Assembly: GCA_949987565.1 (NCBI GenBank)
Contig: OX465103.1
Span: forward strand, 3,897,548-3,961,547
Reading direction: 5' to 3'
DNA: 64,000 bases
Source of the DNA: Luidia sarsii
Taxonomy: Eukaryota > Echinodermata > Asteroidea > Paxillosida > Luidiidae
The position numbers and the translations under genes were made by a program. Position 1 is the first letter of the stretch. Every line of letters starts with the position of its first letter. The notes beneath the pieces were generated by a model. That model worked only from the letters and a program-made list of their open reading frames with translations, did no database searches and was not told the origin of the DNA. Of this stretch, positions 41,296 to 51,144 are shown one piece after another.

Positions 41296-41633
41296 AGCCC
41301 CTACACAACATTGGTAAGATCGAAGTTCACAGATTTACATGAAACTTATACAGTTTGAAGATGGTTATAGTAGAAACCTCTCACTGAAATATTTCTACCT
41401 AAAATGTTGTATTTTGGGAGAAACGAGTAAAAGAAATAGTTTACGTCTCACCAAGCTCTTAACTATTTTTCGGAACAGTACGGCGTTGAATGCTGCATTC
41501 TCGCGAAACAAATGAAGAGACTCAGTTGGCGGATTGAGCTGAAATGTTCACAGGTGAGCTATTTCATGCATATGTTGGATCAGACAACGTATGGCTGCTA
41601 TTCTTTGACCTCAACCAATGTTGTGTAGGGGCT
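41296..41633. mobile_element. MITE with TTAA target duplication (copy 2)
   Basis: Terminal inverted repeats AGCCCCTACACAACATTGGT and ACCAATGTTGTGTAGGGGCT are flanked by TTAA at 41292 and 41634. It is 338 bp and non-coding. The inner part matches the fragment at 205-300. Confidence 0.92.
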
Positions 41634-41701
41634 TTAAAGTAAACCAATGATACATGTCACCTCCCAACGGACCTCCTTAAAAACTCTAACCAATGTTTTA
41701 C

Positions 41702-41932
41702 CTCCCAACAGCAATGAGCAGTGAGAGGCCAATTGAGGTGGTCCAGGGTTGAGGAGAGATTAGGGTTTTGGGGAATGACTGGGAATAGCCCCGGGTCTCC
41801 TCGGATGGTGGACATGGTTCCCATGAGGACATCAGACGCAAACACTGACAGAGATGGGAGGGGGTGAGGTACCAGGGAGTCCAGCCGCACTCAGCTGACT
41901 GAATTCAGGTTAGGCGCCAGCTCCCTTTCCTC
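41702..41932 (-). other. Candidate minus-strand exon of unknown transcript
   Basis: The stretch is bounded by a good acceptor (TTTTCACAG) and a good donor (GGGAG then GTAAAAC) on the minus strand, and is GC-richer than its surroundings. All three frames carry stops in the first third, but an ATG-led frame (MGTMSTIRGDPGLFPVIP) runs to the donor. It could be a 5' leader exon, a non-coding RNA exon or chance. Confidence 0.25.
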
Positions 41933-42925
41933 CTGTGAAAACACCAAACACCCACTGTCTGAACATCATGTTGGCAAAAAACAACACATCAATCCCCACG
42001 AATGGTCTGGGCTGCTGTTACAGTCGAGATGTATCATGGAGAATTAAGGAGAAAGCTGTACAGTATTTGTCTGGCAGAATAATTTGTAATTCAGTTAAAA
42101 GAGAGCACTGAGCGGCTTATGTTTCAGTACATGTTTTTCTTCTTGTCAGAACTACACACTCACAAAGAGAAATTTGCACGGTGTTACCGCAAACCTAGTC
42201 TGCTAGTGCTACTCTCACCATGACACCTTCAAATCTGAAGTACATACGTGTACATGTACATACATTTTTTAATCAGATGCCAGGAAAAGAGCACAAAATA
42301 TGCGTATTATGTACATGTACTATACAGCTGTATTGTAAATGCCAGGTGAGTGGGTTCAATAAACAGAATCAGAAAGTTGGATGTGGATAATGCCTGCTAT
42401 GTGGCTTACAACACCATGGTCAGTTTATTGCAGTTTATTGCAACACTATCAACAGATTACAGGATTATAGAAGATGTAGCAGGTTGGGATTGGGTGGGGG
42501 GGGGGGGGGCTATACGCTGTCAAAGTCAAATGTTACTTCCTGTGGAAATCGCAATTGTTTCCCTAGCACTGGTTCTCGCTTCTTCCAAGTTTGGTGGAAG
42601 CCAAATTCTTTGAACACGCAAAATGTGAATCGCAACCGAAAAAGACAGTAATAGACCAATTGCACGACCACTGCTTATTATTATTTTTTCTCTCTCTCAT
42701 TTGGCACAGAGCAGTGATGGAAATGTACAAAGAATGGAGACAATATGATAGTCAGTTCTTTGCTCATTTCCACTCCTGTTCTGCACCAAATGTGATGCAA
42801 AAATACTCAATACAGTTGTGCCGAGTTGACCAAAGCGTGAGAGGCGAACATTGACAACGTAATTCCCAGAGAGAGGCTGACATGAATATTCATGACAATG
42901 GGGCGAGGTGTTAAAGGTCATTTAC

Positions 42926-43050
42926 CTAGAACCCTCTCCTCATCCCAAGGACCCTCGAGGTCGTTGCTTTGAGCGAGCTGTCCCGGGAATTCTCCAGGTT
43001 GGCCAGAGAGGATGCCCGCGTTGCCACGGTGACGCACACCCGCCGAGATT
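42926..43050 (-). other. Candidate minus-strand exon of unknown transcript
   Basis: A GC-rich block of 125 nt has a strong acceptor (CCCTTTCAG) and a donor (TTCTAG then GTAAATG). One frame is fully open; another ends in TAG exactly at the donor after VTVATRASSLANLENSRDSS. It could be a 3' exon of the HEXIM-like gene or belong to a separate transcript. I do not recognise the peptide. Confidence 0.3.
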
Positions 43051-44004
43051 CTGAAAGGGAAGATTTCTCACACAATCAGATTACCACTCACAATTAAAAA
43101 TGCTTTAACTCAAAAGACAAGGAAGTTAAGGAACATACAATTTCACGCTTTAATCAAAACTGCTCTATATAATTGCTTCTCGTATTTGTTTTACTGAAGT
43201 GAAACAACCGATCTTGTAGTCACAGTTTTCTGAACTGCAGTTAAAATGTAACAAAGGAATGGAAGACAAATTCATGAATGTCCGAAATTCTCACAGCAGT
43301 GATTCCAAAATGTCTGTAGGTTAATTACCGAAATACATACATGTAGAAAGGAGCATGGAATATTGGAAATGTTTCTCACTGAGAACTTAGGGTGGACAAT
43401 GGGCAGAGTTTTTATCTCGGTCAAGTAGGCCTAAAGCTCAAGCAAATGAAATTAATATGGGCAAAACCTACAAATGGTTCAGTCAATAGGCTTTTCCTAT
43501 CAATTTTGTTTTTAGGCAAGACAATAAATTAATCAAATGCAAAACCTATTTGATGATATTGGCAGATTCTATTACTTGTGGTCATTTCTTGTGTCTGGTT
43601 GAACAAATAGTTTTAGAAGATCCGTAAAGATTAAAATTCGAATTTAGAATGGAAGAGTGTTTCGATCCAAGCACTGAAGGCGAAGCAGAACATTTCTGGA
43701 TGGCACAAAGCCTTTGAGGAATTTCTTTCTGCCTTCTGAAAAAGAAAGTCCCTGCTGTAAGAGCTGGGATCGAAATGTCAGGCCCTCTAAATTCCTAACT
43801 GATACGCAGTTTGGTGTTTCCAGTCGTTAAAGCTTAACAGTTTGCCACGCATAAATAGTGCTACTTCAGAAATGTACACGTACATGTATGTACTCGCACT
43901 AGGACATGTCGCTCGCTAGTGAGTTTCTCAAACCGACGGATGTCAGAGATGTGGATTTCTTCACTGACCGCCGATGGATTTTTGCGGTTGGCTCAGATTT
44001 AGAA
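43051..44004. other. 3' flank of the HEXIM-like gene
   Basis: It contains a decayed GAAACGTC-type element at about 43650-43850 (facing arms with TGTTTCGATCCAAGC and GATCGAAATGTCAGGCCC). No coding exon is recognised. Confidence 0.6.
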
Positions 44005-44955
44005 CTAGAAGGAGACACGAGCGTCCCGGGATGTACGGCCGACGGTGGTGCGGGCGACTCTCCCGTCCTCCAGCTCCTTCAGCCTGCTCATGAGTCCCAG
44101 ACACTTGGCGATGAGCTCTTCCCGGCTCTCCCCCTCCAGGGACCGCGTCAGGTTGCTGGCGTACTCCTCCTCGAAGTTCCTCCGCAGGAAGTCGGCGTCG
44201 GTTCCCTCGGTGACCACCCCGCACCCCGCCGGCAACTCCGCCACCGCGGCCGGGAAGGGTGAGGCACCGGCGGCAGTGTGGTACCGGTAGTGGTAGCGGG
44301 GTCCCTCTTCTTCGTCGATGTCCGGGGTGCTGCCGGACAAGCTGCTGTAGTCCGAGGACGTGCCGATGGAGCCCGAGTTGATGCTCCCTCCTCCTCCTGG
44401 CGAACTGAGACTGGGACTCGGGCAGGCCGCGGCGTCTCGTTCCCAGCAGGCCGACCAGGGGTGCTCCCAGCAGGGAGGTCCCGCACTGCAGTGGTGGAGG
44501 TCTGCGGCGGGCGAGGCCCACGGCAAGGCTTGGCCGGTCTCTCCGGCGGCGGCACCACCGTGGCCAGGCGCCGTCTGAAGTCCGAGCAGTCCGTCGGTGT
44601 ACTGGCTCATCAGGAACTCGTTGTCGTTGCGCGGGGCGGCCCGCCTGGCCGACGCCGGGCCGGCCGGGCCCCGTGCCCGCCTGTCCCGCCGCCGCCGGGA
44701 CAGGCGGTGGCGGTGAAGGTTCTTGCCGCGACGGTGGCGCTTCTTCGTCGTCCTCGCCTTGGTCACCAGGACGGAGCCATCTCTGCTGGCCGTGTCCAGC
44801 TCCGATGGCCCCGGCAGCATCCTCGGGTCAGATTCTGGGCACCGATCCGTTGCAATCGGACCCTCGACCTGCTCAGAGTGCTCGGTTTGACCACATCTCG
44901 ACTCAGGACAGTTACCGTCGTCCACTGCTCCTGTCCGTGAAATGTCGTTGGCCAT
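44005..44955 (-). CDS. HEXIM-like protein (7SK snRNA/P-TEFb regulator), single coding exon
   Basis: The minus-strand frame from ATG at 44955 gives 316 residues; an upstream in-frame ATG at 45045 exists, but the 31 residues it adds look non-coding. Regions follow the HEXIM order. A basic patch at 66-94 contains TKKRHRRGK, like the KKKHRRRPSKK RNA-binding motif. APRNDNEFLM at 107-116 aligns with the PYNTTQFLM motif. An acidic stretch DIDEEEG lies near 212, and DFLRRNFEEEY near 255 matches DFLQRDFSETY at the start of the dimerising Tat:P-TEFb-binding coiled coil. HEXIM proteins bind 7SK RNA and inhibit cyclin T/CDK9 in the nucleus. Here the PYNT tetrapeptide reads PRND and the second coiled-coil half is missing, so activity may differ or a 3' exon may exist. 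Confidence 0.78.
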   Translation of the reverse strand: MANDISRTGAVDDGNCPESRCGQTEHSEQVEGPIATDRCPESDPRMLPGPSELDTASRDGSVLVTKARTTKKRHRRGKNLHRHRLSRRRRDRRARGPAGPASARRAAPRNDNEFLMSQYTDGLLGLQTAPGHGGAAAGETGQALPWASPAADLHHCSAGPPCWEHPWSACWERDAAACPSPSLSSPGGGGSINSGSIGTSSDYSSLSGSTPDIDEEEGPRYHYRYHTAAGASPFPAAVAELPAGCGVVTEGTDADFLRRNFEEEYASNLTRSLEGESREELIAKCLGLMSRLKELEDGRVARTTVGRTSRDARVSF

Positions 44956-45364
44956 TCTGAACATAAACCTGTGATTTTGTTCTTTGATTCTGTAGCAAAA
45001 TAGTGAAAATTTACTAGCTATAGTGTGAAGTAGTACTTGGTGCACGCGCCGGGAATTGATGCGTCCTTACTCAGTCGGCTGCTTCAACGTTTTGATGGGA
45101 TTTCGCAAGGAGCTCTCAATATTACACCACCAACCATGTACTGTACAACGTGCAACGTAAATAAAACGACACAGCGCAGTTGCTACGTTTCCGATGAGCA
45201 CGCGCCTAGAGTATTCTAATAATAGACATTGAAAGTATGAATGGATGAGATATGACGTCATAATAAAACCAGCAAGTGATTGGTCCATTATGTGGACGGG
45301 TCTTAGTCTTAATTCCAGAGGTTATTTTTTTTCTTATGGGAATACGTGTTTCATTTTTTGCATT

Positions 45365-45425
45365 TTCACACCAACTACAACGAAATGATTGAAGACTTCC
45401 CTGCTTCCAGAGACCCTTTTTCAGT
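45365..45425. repeat. Diverged single copy of the 154-bp tandem unit
   Basis: CACCAACTACAACGAAATGA, then CTTCCCTGCTTCCAGAG, resembles part of the unit repeated at 48404-48940 (CACTAACCACAATGAAATTA, CTCCCCTGCCTCCACAG). Confidence 0.45.
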
Positions 45426-45789
45426 CCCCAGTTTATGTTGATGTGTACAGTAAAATCTTCGATAATTTTACCCGAGCACGAAAGTTTGTCATGCCAAATA
45501 CATGTACATAATACACACGTACAGCGTAATGAAACTGGCTGTCTGGCGCAGACTACATGTAATGTACATGTACAGGCAGTATAGTTTTCTCCAATTTCTC
45601 CCTGATATCGAGACTACAAAATTGGTCATGCATGCAGCGCAGATGGAGGGCGCTGTAACTACCATAAAGCGTTTTCGAATTCAAGGCTCAGGCTTCAGAC
45701 TTAGCTAGCTTTACTCGCTGTATATAAATTTCTCTATCACTGAGTCTTATTTGCCATTTTACTTATCTCTTTTTTTAAAGCATATCTGA

Positions 45790-46080
45790 TGTAACCGCAA
45801 ATACTTTCCATGCAATTCCCAATAAGGACAAGAAACCTGAGTTCCTTAGGAAATGGGCTGCGGCCAGATCAAAGTGGAGAAATTTCTCAAAATCGGCTAC
45901 CAATACTCAATAGAAATCGAAAGGATGTGAATGTGATTTGTACTGTATGGCGATCACTTCACCTCCATGCTTCACGGAGGAGGATTGGGAGGAGGACTTG
46001 CGGGCCAAACTCACCGGCTCAAAGCCGAAAAAAGGATACTGAAAGAACATGCTGTTCCTTCTCTATACACGTATTCCACA
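45790..46080 (+). pseudogene. THAP-domain fragment, frameshifted
   Basis: Three successive frames together follow a THAP zinc-finger. FHAIPNKDKKPEFLRKWAAA then RSKWRNF lies at about 45805-45885 (compare FHRFPKD...RKKWL). CFTEEDWEEDLRAKLTGSKP lies at about 45965-46025, and KRILKEHAVPSLY at about 46030-46070, the last being the family's AVPTIF-type closing motif. The first Cys pair is not seen, and stops and frameshifts separate the blocks. It is a decayed gene or a relic of a THAP-bearing transposase (P element or Kolobok type). Confidence 0.6.
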
Positions 46081-46377
46081 TCGACCATCGGCGACAACAC
46101 GTGAATCGACAGCTTCAAGAATTTCCGGATTGTTTTCGTTTCGGTCCCTGCGGTCCCATACACGTGTATGTGAGATCCTTCTCGGTGAAGACTGCATGAA
46201 TCAGATTGATTTCCTTGTGTTAAAACATATAAATTGATAAGAAAATACGTTTTTAATGATAATGCTTTGGTTTAGATTTATGTATGACTTTGTGAAAAAA
46301 TGTTGATCAATAACTTTTTGATAATTTTTGGTAATTTTAGTCAGTAAGCAGTTTGCAACATTTTTGTATATCACCCA

Positions 46378-46866
46378 TTATGGTATAGATGACAAACTGA
46401 CCGTATTTTATAACCCAGCTCTATCGTGAAGCACGTGAAATCGTGAATTGTTTAGTTTTTTTTCTCAAAAACCAGATGGAGTTCAGAAATGAATCTCACA
46501 CAGAATTTTCGTCTAAATACCAGGAACAAACTAAATTTTTTGTCAGAACGTTGAGAGAACGTTTCGGAGAAATCAGTGGAGATTCCCTTGGTGAGTGAAT
46601 GCAAATTCGGGGCGTGCATGCAGCTAGCTGCACGCGATGCACGCATTGTAATTGTCATCCAGTCACTGATTTCTCCAAAACTACCCACTCAACGTTCCGA
46701 CAAAAAAAATATTTTGTTGCTGGTATCTAGACAGAAATTCTGTGTGAGTTTAATTTCTGAACTCCACCTGTTTTTTTTCTTTTAAATCACGAACTATACG
46801 TGCTTCGCCATAGAGTTTTGTCATAAAAATACGGCAAGTTTGTCATCTACAGTGTATACCCATTAT
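46378..46866. mobile_element. Long inverted-repeat element, about 490 bp
   Basis: The left half (CCATTATGGTATAGATGACAAACTG onward) is mirrored by the right half ending at 46866. Matching pairs include TTTTTTTTCTCAAAAACCAGATGGAG with its inverse near 46770, and GAGAACGTTTCGGAGAAATC with its inverse near 46675. The centre is the palindrome GTGCATGCAGCTAGCTGCAC. No frame. Confidence 0.8.
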
Positions 46867-47676
46867 GCTTTGCGAATGTTGGAAAGGTTTATTGATCAAT
46901 CAGACGCGGTTACCGTCATTCCGTCGTGACATCACATCCCAGCAAACAGCAGTGGCACCTTCGAAAAGATGGCTACGTACGGGAAAGCAATATTTCTACC
47001 TACAATTCCATGAATTTTCTCTCTACGAAAATCGTACGTGAGTGTCTCAGAGGTAATTGTAGGTTGTTTTTAACACCCAATTAGATAAGCAAACTTTATT
47101 TCTTGGGTTGCATTCCCCTTTAAGCCCAAGAATCATGACGTCACAACACAGAGTCCTTTAGCCGGCGACTGTTTACTGTTCCTAACCATACATCATAGAG
47201 CTACCTCGATGCTCGGAGTCGAGTTTGTTCCTTGTTTAAGGGGGCATTGAATATGAGACTAAAATAATGTGGTTTACTTTGCATGTCGTTACGCCCTCGA
47301 CTAAGCGCAGATTGTTTTATTGATAGTGTATTGTTGCGCGGAATCAAAAGCATGATAGAGCTCTATGCAGGTAAACCATGGATGATAAACTATAATGTCG
47401 GATCTGTGCATTTAGTCTCCGTAAACCGACGTCACATTTTTCCTAAATTTGTCTGCTGCCCTCATTGACGGATTTTGATACATTTTTGCAAAGAACCCGT
47501 GCGGAGGGTGAAAAAAAAGCACTACGAAAAAGCCAAGTTTTACTAGTTCAGTGACATAAGAGAGAGCTTTATCCAACACTTTGTATATCAGACAGTTGAA
47601 AACTATAATTAAACGTGAAATTATAATTATTTGCATGGCACATCCTCTCTAAACTCCGTCACACGAGGCGATATCT

Positions 47677-47850
47677 CAAAAATTGGTGGGCCTGACGTTT
47701 CGATCCTAGCAGGACCTTTCTCAAAGGCAGAGTGACAAGGGCAAAACGGATACATGTACAAGGGGGAAGGGGGAAGAGAGTGAATAGGACACTGGTGAGA
47801 AACAAAGGACAAAGAGGAAAGCTGGTAGGGAGAGATCAAAGGGAAGGGCA
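47677..47850 (-). mobile_element. GAAACGTC-type element, single arm plus purine-rich internal sequence
   Basis: The arm TGGGCCTGACGTTTCGATCC, then TAGCAGGACCTTTCTCAAAG, is followed by GGGAAGAGAGTGAATAGGAC and GAGAAACAAAGGACAAAGAG. The same interior occurs within 53162-53514. Confidence 0.8.
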
Positions 47851-48339
47851 ATGAGTAGGGTAGGGATTAGTGAGAAGAGGGGGAAAGATCAAAGAGAGAA
47901 TTGTGGAGGAGTGAACACAAAAGAAGGATTATCAGAAAGCTGCATGGTGTTAGTCATTACCCTCCTAGATGTTGAGACCATGTGGTTGAATAGTCAGGAG
48001 ACGCTTCATCCACATTTTCTCACGGCTAAGACGACCATCATCACTGTACAGTGACCAAGGGATTCTATGCCCAGTACGAGGCGACTATCCCGTAAATGTT
48101 CAGGTGACACACGCTGCACTGATTTTTCCCCTTTCCGGACAATAATAAACGTGCCAAACTAACATGGAATATCCACGCAAACAATGTGGGTGTGATTCAC
48201 TGCTATCTATTCAAAGTGTACACGCGGGTATTTGAAACAAAAATGGTATTGTTGAGACGAATATAGGAAGGTTTGCGGTGACACCATGTATCAGGTCTCT
48301 TAAAGGAAGAGGTTTGGTTCCGAAAAGGACCTGAGTGGT

Positions 48340-48400
48340 AACTCGACGTTTCGACCAGTATGCTCTGGCCGTCATCAGGAGATGGACGTTGAGACGAAAT
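48340..48400 (-). other. Hammerhead-like motif in a repeat
   Basis: On the minus strand: CTGATGA, one spare C, a six-pair hairpin GGCCAG/CTGGTC, then GAAACGTCGAG. This is the conserved core order of a hammerhead ribozyme (CUGANGA, stem II, GAAA) with one extra base before stem II. Stems I and III were not established. Confidence 0.4.
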
Positions 48401-48403
48401 TGC

Positions 48404-48940
48404 CAGCAGCTAAATTGGCCGCAAATTGTCTGCGAGCGTACGTGTGGCGCTGCCTTTTGCATTGATTTTTGAATTATTGACACTAACCACAATGAAATTA
48501 TATGATTGCAGACTCCCCTGCCTCCACAGAAGCAGTTGCTTCGACAAAAAAATTAGCTAGCAGCTAAATTGGCCGCAAATTGTCTGCGAGCGCGTGGCGC
48601 TGCCTTTTGCATTGATTGTTGAATAACTGACGCTAACCACCATGAAATTATATGATTGCAGACTCCCCCTGCCTCTACAGAAGCAGTTGCTTCGACAAAA
48701 AAAATGGCTAGCAGCTAAATTGGCCGCAAATTGTCTTCGAGCGTGTGGCGCTGCCTTTTGCATTGATTGTTGAATTATTTACACAAACCACCATGAAATG
48801 ATATGAAATGATTGGAGACTCCCCCTGCCTCCATATATAGAGGTAGTTGCTTGGATAGAAATAGGCTATCAGTTAAATTGACCGCAAATTGTCTGCGAGC
48901 GTGCGGCGCTGTCTTTTGCATTGATTGTTGAATGGCTGGG
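48404..48940. repeat. 154-bp tandem repeat, about three and a half copies
   Basis: AGCTAAATTGGCCGCAAATT anchors at 48408, 48562 and 48713, with a diverged copy at 48871 (spacing 154, 151, 158). Each unit continues GTGGCGCTGCCTTTTGCATT and CTCCCCCTGCCTC. The outermost copy is the most diverged. Confidence 0.9.
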
Positions 48941-49439
48941 GAACAAGTGTGTCTTGGGGAACAAGTGTTTTGGCAGGTTATTTGGGGTCTACCCGTCTAC
49001 CGATCCCATCCGAGTTGCCCGAATTGTTTTCATCAGGCAATTGGGCAAATCGTTGAGCACTAAGTGCTTACTACCTCGAGTAGGGCAAACCCTCATTGAA
49101 TTACATTCTCATCGACGCAAACATTATATGATACATTCGGTACATATACATGTACAGTATAAGATTTCTGTATTGTATTCAGTGCGCCCGACGAACCAGG
49201 AGAGGGTGTGCACGAACAAAAGCTCGCTTAAATAACGGGATCGAATCTATCGCACAAATGGGCCTCTATCCTGGTCATTGATCGGCTCAGAACACAGCTT
49301 CTGGGTTTTTTTCATTTGATGTTTCAGCTCCGTTCTCTTATTTAGCGTGGAGCGGAACATATCTGCTTCAAAGTAGATAGCCCCATTTTTGTACACATCG
49401 ATGAATGTCAAAAAATGAACCCGTTGAACGAGCCATAGC

Positions 49440-49860
49440 CCGACCATGATAGCCTGACCGTAGCCCGAGTCCAAGCCATAGCCCGAGCCATATTCCGAGC
49501 CATAGCCCGAGCCCTAGCCCGAGCCATAGGCCGAGCCCGAGCCCGAGCCATAGCCCGAGCCATAGACCGAGCCATAGCCCGAGCCATAGCCCGAGCCATA
49601 GCCCGAGCCATAGCCCGAGCCAGAGCCCGAGCCAAAGTCCGAGCCATAGCCCGAGCCAGAGCCCGAACCATAGCCCGAGCCATAGCCCGAGCCAGAGCCC
49701 GAGCCAAAGCCCGAGCCAGAGCCCGAGCCAAAGCCCGAGCCAGAGCCCGAGCCCGAGCCATAGCCCGAGCCAGAGTCCGAGCCAGAGCCATAGCCCGAGC
49801 CAGAGCCAAAGCCAGAGCCAGAGCCAAAACCAAAGCCAAATCCAGAGCCGTGGTTTCGAG
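49440..49860. repeat. Hexamer-based minisatellite (GAGCCATAGCCC)
   Basis: About 68 hexamers alternate GAGCCA/GAGCCC with TAGCCC/AAGCCC/GAGCCC. The minus strand reads as Ala-Arg-Ala-Met or Gly-Ser-Gly-Tyr repeats in frames open for over 140 codons. Low-complexity coding is possible in principle, but no conserved flank supports it. Confidence 0.93.
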
Positions 49861-50559
49861 AAAATAAATAAATAATTTGTCTCCTAGATTGCCCAATCCC
49901 GGGGTCGCTGAGAAAACCCACAGTCTGGGGTGCCTTCAACGTGCGGAAAGCGCGACACCTTCAACAATAATTTCGTATCGACGCATTCGGTCAGGCCTAT
50001 GCGTGCTCGTATTGCGTCTACACAACTTCATCCATGGAGGAATTCCTCCATGCTTCATCCAAAGAGGGAAACTGCCTGACCATCCCGTCGACTCATGACG
50101 AGTGTCAGTGAACACGCCCAACCGGTTGGCGGTTTTCCCTGCGATGCTTTATGTTATACCAAGTCAGGGGCCGGGCTAATGACGGGTCGGAACGTTGAAC
50201 GTAAACGAACGGTCCGGGTGGTTTAATTTTCAGTTCCCTAGCATTGAAGAGGCCATCGTTAACTTTAACCCCGTAGCTTTTGGTTGGAATTCTCCACGCT
50301 GAATTATTCATTATATTCTGTTTGCACGCCCACACGATTATCGAGTATGTGTACATCGTGAGCACATGCACTGTACAGTACATACTCTATGCACGATGCA
50401 TATTTACATGTACACTGCAACTGCAATGTGCGAGACTGATAATCAGACACGCGCTCAAGCTTTTGCATCACGAATAATTCACTATAATGAGGAAAAGCCA
50501 ACCAATAGCAAGCGTTAAATGTTAATGATGGCCTCTCCTCTGCTGGGAAAATTAATACT

Positions 50560-50800
50560 CTTCCGGTTGGCGATTTTTTTCCCCGTAGCACTAACGCGCC
50601 AGGTTGGCCCCTTAATTGCAATTATGCGACTTTGGAGTGAAGACCAACGCGATTTCCGCGGCTCGTTGCCAACTCGCCCATTATAGTCTACTTGCCCCTT
50701 GCAAGATCGCGTTGGTCTTCATTCAAATCGCACAATTGCAATTAAGGGGCCAACCTGAAGCGTTTATAGTGGTACGGAAAAAAAATCGCGACCGGGTGTG
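50560..50800. mobile_element. Hairpin MITE with long imperfect inverted repeats
   Basis: GGTTGGCCCCTTAATTGCAA faces TTGCAATTAAGGGGCCAACC. The outer arms also pair (TTGGCGATTTTTTTCCCCGTA against TACGGAAAAAAAATCGCG). The centre CGCGGCTCGTTGCC is unpaired. Non-coding. Confidence 0.85.
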
Positions 50801-51144
50801 AGCGCGCGAGGAGCGGCGACAGCGCAACCTTCTCTGAATAAATAAAAACGCCTGGTAGGGAGACTAGTCTGTGTCGTCATCGATGATGCTCCAACCGCAC
50901 ACACATTTTTTCGGCACAAAGTCAGTGAAACTGCAAGAGTCGATTGCGCAGGAACTCTCGGTAAATTTTCGATAAACCTTTAATGCATTTTTTTTTTAAA
51001 GGAAACCCCTGTTGGATGTTCAATACACCCGATCGAGTTCGTGGGGCTGAAAGCATCCCGCGACCGTTATAATACCACTCGGGCAGTGATTCTATTGTTT
51101 CGATAAACTCGGCCTGACTGTTTCTGCTGTACAACTGCTCGGTG

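Larger units (their letters stand above)
37185..41701. other. Intergenic, no gene recognised
   Basis: It holds two GAAACGTC-type elements, a 115-bp direct repeat, a G-run at about 38487-38500, a 90-bp exact tandem duplication and a TTAA MITE. Short frames show no family resemblance. Confidence 0.6.
45046..51144. other. Intergenic between the HEXIM-like and SRCR genes
   Basis: Apart from the THAP relic and the repeats listed separately, no gene was recognised. Minus-strand frames across 49408-49939 translate the hexamer array. Confidence 0.6.

Noticed and set aside
44278..44940. Plus-strand 220-codon frame over the HEXIM-like gene
   Set aside because: GC-rich antisense shadow; the minus-strand frame carries the family motifs.
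48404..48940. Evenly spaced repeats as a CRISPR-like array
   Set aside because: Units are 151-158 bp and repeated throughout, with no short repeat/variable spacer structure, in a eukaryotic genome.
49408..49939. Minus-strand Ala-Arg and Gly-Ser repeat frames
   Set aside because: Translations of the hexamer array; no conserved flanking domain, splice structure or start context supports a protein.
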